64,000 nucleotides of DNA, taken from the NCBI RefSeq assembly GCF_965363235.1, contig NC_134844.1, positions 22,860,646 to 22,924,645 of the forward strand. Direction: 5' to 3'. The translations under genes and the position numbers were made by a program. Under the pieces are notes generated by a model, which ran no database searches, had not been told where the DNA came from, and saw only the letters and a program-made list of their open reading frames with translations. The stretch is from Mytilus galloprovincialis (lineage: Eukaryota > Mollusca > Bivalvia > Mytilida > Mytilidae). Numbering within the stretch: the first letter of the stretch is position 1; each line of letters begins with the position of its first letter. Shown piece by piece: positions 58,120 to 64,000 of this stretch.

Positions 58120-59965
58120 TAACATGTGTTCAATGTTAGACTTCTGTGAAGTTGTGAAATCACCTTATGTGTTCATATCAATGACAACAGTGTTGATGTC
58201 TTTATTTATTCATGAGACTGATAATAGACAGCTTTAAATGAATTAGATGTTAGGAACTATTGTGAAAAAAAGGAATTCTGGATATTCACCATGTTCACTA
58301 TGTATATATAAAGTATGTGTTTACACATAGAATTAGTGCTCAACAACTAATATACCATAGAAAACTTATATGTGTACTAAATCATTAACTGTGAGAATAA
58401 TTTCAGTTCTATTCTAGAAGACTCCAAATATGTGAATAATGGTCTTCTGTTACATGATATAAACAAACAGACAGCAGAATAAGAATAAGTTCATATTTAC
58501 AGAATTTGAAATCCTATTCCTACTTTATATGGTACCTTGTATTTTAGAAAAATAACATTGTTCCTCTTTTTATAGCTTGATTAATTGTGATTTTTTTCTA
58601 AGTCATTTATAGAGTGTTGTGTTGATACAGAGAGTGTACCATTTTGTTAAATGTAGATAGAGACTGGTCTCTAATTAATGAATGGCTTGATTTTATGTAG
58701 CGCTAAATGAAGATATTTTTGTTAATAAATGGAAAAAAATCTGTAGCTGTAAGAGTAAATGCATTGTCACATTAAGAATATCAGAAAATGTATTTTTTCT
58801 ATAGATGAAAGTTTATATTAAAATTATTTTATTTAGTTTTATAGTGTGTAGAATGATGCATGTAAATTAACACACTCAGTTCAGAACTAAAATCAATACC
58901 CATTTGATTTCACATTTCATTCAATGTGATATCGTAACATTCTTTTTATTTTTGAAAATGAATTAACAGTGAAGTAATATCAGATTTCAGGATATTTTAT
59001 AATACAACTTAAAACCAAGTACAATTTAAAAAGTATAATTAGTATTGCTCTCCAACCCTTGAACACCAGTGTTAGATAAGAAGCCTTGTTAATGTTTATA
59101 TTGTTATAGTAGAGTAGTATAATTAATTTATTACTGCAGTATGTATGCCTGAGAAATGGCAGTCTTATATTTTTTAAGTATTGTTGGAAACATTTTGCAC
59201 ATTTTCGTTTTAAACCTTGCAATACATTAAACATTGGAAAATGAATGAAAAGAAGAGTTACAGATGCTGGGGTGAATATATCAATGAGACAACAACCTAA
59301 AACCCTTCTGACATCAAATTATCACTGACAAGTATTGTGAATTAATGTCAGAATGCAATATAGATACTTATTCATAAGCATGTGCATTTCAAGACTTGGC
59401 ATGTAGTTAAAATGTCATAATTTTTGTATTATATACATCTCAGCTTACACCAAAAAATCTTTTTATTTTCCCAGTGCCAGGTTTTGAAAAGTCAATAATT
59501 TCTTGAAGACACCTTTTTCTTTCTGATTCTGACACTTCATCAATTATTCTAAATATAGAGGATAAAATTATATTGAACACTGGTATTTCAAGAAAATCTG
59601 TTTGTTTATTGACAATTGGAAAGATACACATGCATATGAAGTAGGCTACAGCTACAACAAACAAATTTCAACTATCAAGTATTTGTTGACCAATTTCATC
59701 AGTGTAAGCTTGTAGCCTGGAATATTAGAATGTTTTAAAGTTCATTGACTTGCAGAAATACTTTAATATAAGATAAAGACCCGGATTAAAATGGAAATGT
59801 GCAATATGTGTAACACACATGTTTGTTGTGCATATGTTTTTGTTTTTTGTTGGTAGATATTTATATTTTGTTTGAGGAATGTGCTAACATTTTGTAAAAC
59901 TGTTGAAACATTCTATAAAATTTTGTTTACTGAATTTTATGTGAATGCAAGATGAATAAAAATGG
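58120..59965 (+). other. Myb 3' region with two possible poly(A) signals
   Basis: AT-rich sequence after the TGA. AATAAA occurs at 58724-58729 and again at 59955-59960; the first gives a 3' UTR of about 620 bases. A family A scrap (ATCAATGAGACAACAACC) lies near 59278. The second signal would overlap the possible opposite-strand exon at 59445-59548. Confidence 0.5.
59445..59548 (-). CDS. Possible last exon of an unidentified gene
   Basis: After an acceptor-like TCTATATTTAG on the - strand the frame reads IIDEVSESERKRCLQEIIDF, then SKPGTGKIKRFFGVS and TGA. The charged, amphipathic composition is unlike the translated repeats around it. The earlier exons were not found, because 59.7-64 kb is mostly repeats. 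The ORF also stays open upstream to 59664 in a hydrophobic stretch, so a single-exon ORF is possible. Confidence 0.3.
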
Positions 59966-59969
59966 AAAT

Positions 59970-61370
59970 GATTGATTTTAAAACTGATTTATTTTTGTTT
60001 TGCCTGAAAATTTTTAATTGAAGTTCATTTGTTATGATTTTGTTGTACCTGTCCAAAAAAATGTAGATAGTGAGACAGGGTTTATTATCTGGCATTGATG
60101 ACATAAACTATTTTTATAAAACTTTATATTTCACAAAGAATTTGTCTAAAATGTCTTGGATGTTACATTACTTGAATGCAGATGTTTTATTTTACAAAGT
60201 TTCTGTCTGTCACAAGTCCATTGTCCTTGACCTCATTTTCATGATTCAGAAATGGATATAACTGTAATGCATACATGTCTGACTGGCTGGTCTCCTATAA
60301 CCTTGACCTCTATTTCATGTGTCATTGGTCAATGTTATGTTTTGGTGTGTTTATCAAATACTGTATAATCTATAGGTTAACTATTTATGGTGTATGGAAT
60401 TATTGTAAGGTATACAAGTCTGTCTGGATAGAATCAGATGACCGTGACCTCATATTCAGGGTTCATTGGTTATTTTTTAGTGTTTAGTTTGGACCTTTTC
60501 TCTGATACTCTAAGCAAAAGGTCATCTATATTTGATGTTCATATCTATATCTGGCAGCATTTTGGCTGGCAGGTTTCATCTGAAAGTGACTTTATTGACA
60601 TAGTTCAATGTTGAGAGTATCCTGGTTATATCTGTTTCTTAGATGCTAATAGCAATAGGTCAACTATATTCCGTGTATGGAATGTGTGGCTTATAGGTTG
60701 TATGTCTCCCTTTGATCCCTCCCCAAAACACACAATGATGCAAGTCCATTTGGCTGGGTTCATAGTTTATATATCTTTTATAATTTCTAAGATAAAAACC
60801 AAAATCACAAAAAAAGTCTGGTAAATATCCATTAAGGGGCATAAACTGTCGGTTGTCAACTCACTATTATGGCCAGAAGTTTACTGGATATTTTCTGATT
60901 TGATTTGGATGGCATTCTTACAGATGGAAGAAATAGGTTAGTGATCTTAGGGTTGAAAGGTCAAAGGTACTGTTATTGAATATAGGCAAATTTGTACATT
61001 TGTTACTTCTATTGTTTGATTGGAATGATTTAATAATAATGAAAGAATTGGGGACAGCAAAAACCTATTTCAGGGTCATTTTGTAAAAGGTCAATGTCAC
61101 TTTTTAAACTAAAAGTACAGTACAAAATATTTAGAAAACTGGTTTCTGGAAGGTAGCTCCAGTTTTCCTATCTTAATTGGAATATAACATGATCCAATAA
61201 AATGAGGTCAAGGTCAGATAAACCAAACAAGAAATACATGTACACCATACAATCATTCTATACACCAGTTGACCTTTTGCGTATATTTTCTATGATGCAG
61301 ACCTAACTAAGAAACTAAACATTGACCAATGAATCCAGAATATGAGGTCAAGGTCAGATTAATGAGGAAA
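59970..61370. other. Intergenic, repeat-like
   Basis: Phrases such as AGGTCAAGGTCAGAT (61205, 61345), GACCTCATATTCAGGGTTCA (60448) and its near complement TGAATCCAGAATATGAGGTC (61331) show decayed repeats in opposed orientations. ORFs of 60 to 70 codons here have no support. Confidence 0.5.
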
Positions 61371-61379
61371 AAAAATCGA

Positions 61380-62665
61380 TAAAAATATTCCTCTTGATAC
61401 TATCTTTTGATTGTAAGAAGCCTCTGTCCAAGTTTGGTAAAAATCCAGGATAGTTTATGAACCTAATAAATGTTTTAAAAACTTTAAACTGCAGACTGTA
61501 TGTAATGTTAACTGGAAGAAAAACTAAGTCCATTCAAATACACAGGTGAAAAAATATTAACAAAATTTCCTTCTAGATACTAGCTTTTGATCATAAACAA
61601 GCTTCTGTCCAAGTTTGGTACAAATTAAAAATAGTATAAGAAAGTTATTAAAATTTAAAAAAAATTAACCCCAAAGTGAATGTGTTGTTTCCAGGCAGAA
61701 TATCTAAGTCCATTTAAAAGTAAAATACCGAAAAACATGGATTTAATTTTTTACAAAATTTACTTCTGGATACTATCTTATGATCATAAACAAGCTTCTG
61801 TCCAAGTTTGGTACAAACCCAGGATAGTTTAAGAAAGTTTTTAGAAAAGTAAAAACTTTTAATCACAGAGTGAATGTAATGTTTCCGGCAGAAAATCTTA
61901 AGTCCATTTAAAAGTAAAATACGGAAAAAACGGATCAATTTTTTTACAAAATTACTTCTGGAAACTAACTTATGATCATAAACAAGCTTCTGTCCAAGTT
62001 TGGTACAAACCCAGAACAGTTTAAGAAAGTTATTAAAATTTTAAAAACTTTAACCACAGAGTGAATGTAATGTTTCCTGCAGAAAATCTAAGTCCATTTA
62101 AAAGTAAATTACGGAAAAAATGAATTTATTTTTTTACAAAATTTACTTCTGGTTACTATCTTAAGATCATAAATAAGCATCTGTCCAAGTTTGGTACAAA
62201 CCCAGGATAGTTTAAAAGTTATTAAAATTTTAAAAACTTTAACCACAGATCTAGAGTGAATGTAATGTTTCCTGCAATAAATCTAAGTCCATTTAAAAGT
62301 AAAATACTGAAAAAATGGATTTATTTTTTTACAAAATTTACTTCTGGATACTATCTTATGATCATGAACAAGCTTCTGTTCAAGTTTGGTACAAACCCAG
62401 GATAGTTTAAGAAAGTTATTAAAATTTTAAAAACTTTAACCACAGAGTGAACGTAATGTTTCCCACAGAAAAACTGAGTCCATTTATAAGTAAAATACGG
62501 AAAAAATGGAATTTTATTTTTACAAAATTTGCTTCTGGATACTATCTTATGATCATAAACAAGCTTCTGCCCAAGTTTGGTAGAAATCTAGTACAGTTTA
62601 AGAAAGTTAGTAAAATGTCAAAAACTTTAACCACAGAGTGAATATTTGTGGACGACGCCAGAATG
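61380..62665. repeat. Tandem array of ~190-bp units
   Basis: About seven copies of AAGCTTCTGTCCAAGTTTGG and variants start near 61420, 61602, 61793, 61985, 62176, 62370 and 62563. Each is followed by AAGTTATTAAAATTTTAAAA, AACCACAGAGTGAATGTAAT and AAGTCCATTTAAAAGTAAAA. The last unit leads into GTGGACGACGCCAGAATGTA and GTCTCGCTTTTTCGACTCG. Confidence 0.93.
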
Positions 62666-63189
62666 TAGGATCGCTTAGTCTCGCTTTTTCGACTCGACAA
62701 AAATGAGGTCTAGGACAAAGGTCATCTGACAAACCAAAACTTTTTAACTGACAGCATCTGCCTACAAGCCTCTAGAGTGAAAGCCTTTATAGAAATAGTT
62801 TACACCATTGCTGCCAATCTGTAATCCCTCTTGTGACCTTCATTGAGGCAAAACAAAAATAAATATAACATTTAAAACCATTCAATGGGTTTTCTGGATT
62901 CACTTTTATCAAGAACATTGAAAGCCAAGAATGTCAAATGGATGTAAAAAATTCTTGAGCTATTTGACCAAAAGGGACCTGAAAGGTCAACTTTGACAGA
63001 GAGAGTTGAAAATTAATCTGATAAAAATAGAGATTTGTCAATCTTGTGCTTAAAAGAATCTGAAAACATTCTGTTCTAAGGATTATTACCGTAACCAATG
63101 AAATCTCAGACTCTAAGTGACAAAACCAGAGTACCCAAAAAGTCTTCAAAACAGAAAGTAGAAAAGACTGTTGTCAGATCCTAATTTGA

Positions 63190-64000
63190 ACCAGATGCTC
63201 CGCAGGGCGTAGCTTTATACGACCGCACAGGTTGAACCCTGAACGGTTGGGGCAAGTATGGACACAACATTCAAGCTGGATTCAGCTCTAAATTTGGATT
63301 GTGATTAAATAGTTGACACAGCATAGGTTTCTGACACAGAATGAATGTGTTCTAATGAACTTAAAATTTTTGTTTTCTCTTAGAGCAATTCACTATGCTG
63401 TTGAATATTAATCCTCTCAAAAAAATGTTTGAAGAAATTTTCTTTTTTATTTATGAAATTTCAAATGAGAAAAATTGAACCCAATTTTTTTAATCACATC
63501 CCCCTTTCCCTTATTCCAAAACTAATCTCAATTAAAATTTCTAATGGAGTTTGCAACAATAACTACTCATTTAAATACATCATAAAATATTAAGATGTAA
63601 AAAAACTGCTTGTTATAACTGAATGGTAAAGATTATTTTAATTTATCAGTTGGTAGTAAAAAGTGAATATACATTGTATATTGTATATAACAAAGATTTA
63701 AGTTGATTCTGGACAAAGAAAGATAACTCCAATTAAAAAAAAATCTTGCTATTGCACAATATTTTGCAATTATATATTTCTTGCTTACTATTCTGGACAA
63801 AGAAAGATAACTCTAATTAAAAAAAAATTTGCTATTTCACAATATTGTGCAATTAGATATTTCTTGCCATTGCGCAATACTGTGCAATTGAAAAGACTTG
63901 CTATTGCACAATACTTAATATAATAATTTTAGATCCTGATTTGGACCAACTTGAAAACTGGGCCCATAATAAAAAATCTAAGTACATTTTTGAATTCAGC
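63190..64000. repeat. Dispersed repeat with TTGCACAATATTGTGCAA subrepeats (runs off the window)
   Basis: It begins near GATGCTCCGCAGGGCGTAGC, then GGTTGAACCCTGAACGGTTG. The right half has two copies of GGACAAAGAAAGATAACTC (63710, 63793). It also has four variants of a dyad close to TTGCACAATATTGTGCAA (63752, 63834, 63867, 63903). I recognise the first part as abundant in Mytilus-type genomes. No ORF is present. Confidence 0.7.

Overview
The window is AT-rich eukaryotic DNA with spliced genes, consensus GT/AG introns and a very dense, nested load of mobile elements. The repeat types suggest a bivalve mollusc, most likely a Mytilus-type mussel: a short interspersed repeat ending near ATACCACATCTTCTT, a hammerhead-like repeat, GGATCC-ended MITEs, a Mutator-like gene family and several non-LTR retrotransposons. 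This assignment rests on my recognition of repeat families and was not confirmed by any search.

Two protein genes can be rebuilt from their exons. (1) A complete animal Myb gene (B-Myb/A-Myb type) lies on the + strand at 44555-58119. It has 15 coding exons that sum to exactly 647 codons, with three Myb repeats, the conserved FSPSQF-type central motif and the C-terminal MuvB-binding region. (2) An uncharacterised gene lies on the - strand at 22930-31903. It has 9 coding exons and 277 residues, with one C2H2 zinc finger, a cysteine-rich middle and one transmembrane helix. A possible last exon of a third gene (- strand, 59445-59548) would lie tail-to-tail with Myb.

Layout. 1-6.8 kb: opposed arrays of a ~173-bp satellite around other tandem repeats. 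6.8-13.4 kb: a decayed three-exon Mutator-like transposase-derived gene fused to a DEDDh exonuclease (- strand). It carries frameshifts and stops, a retroelement fragment inside it and a hammerhead-like repeat in its large intron. 13.5-22.7 kb: MITEs, a possible 4.5-kb TIR element and another satellite array. 22.9-32 kb: the zinc-finger/membrane gene, with TIR elements in its introns. 34-37 kb, 39.9-42.1 kb and 42.1-43.6 kb: three degenerate non-LTR retrotransposons, one inserted into another. 44.5-58.1 kb: Myb with TE-filled introns. 58.1-64 kb: 3' region, a ~190-bp tandem array and another dispersed repeat.

The most unusual observations are: tandem duplications that copy splice sites in both real genes (a 56-bp unit over a 3' splice site, a 79-bp unit over a 5' splice site); the hammerhead-ribozyme-like core; the transposase-exonuclease fusion; and a recurring class of inverted-repeat elements whose arms are built from short tandem subrepeats.
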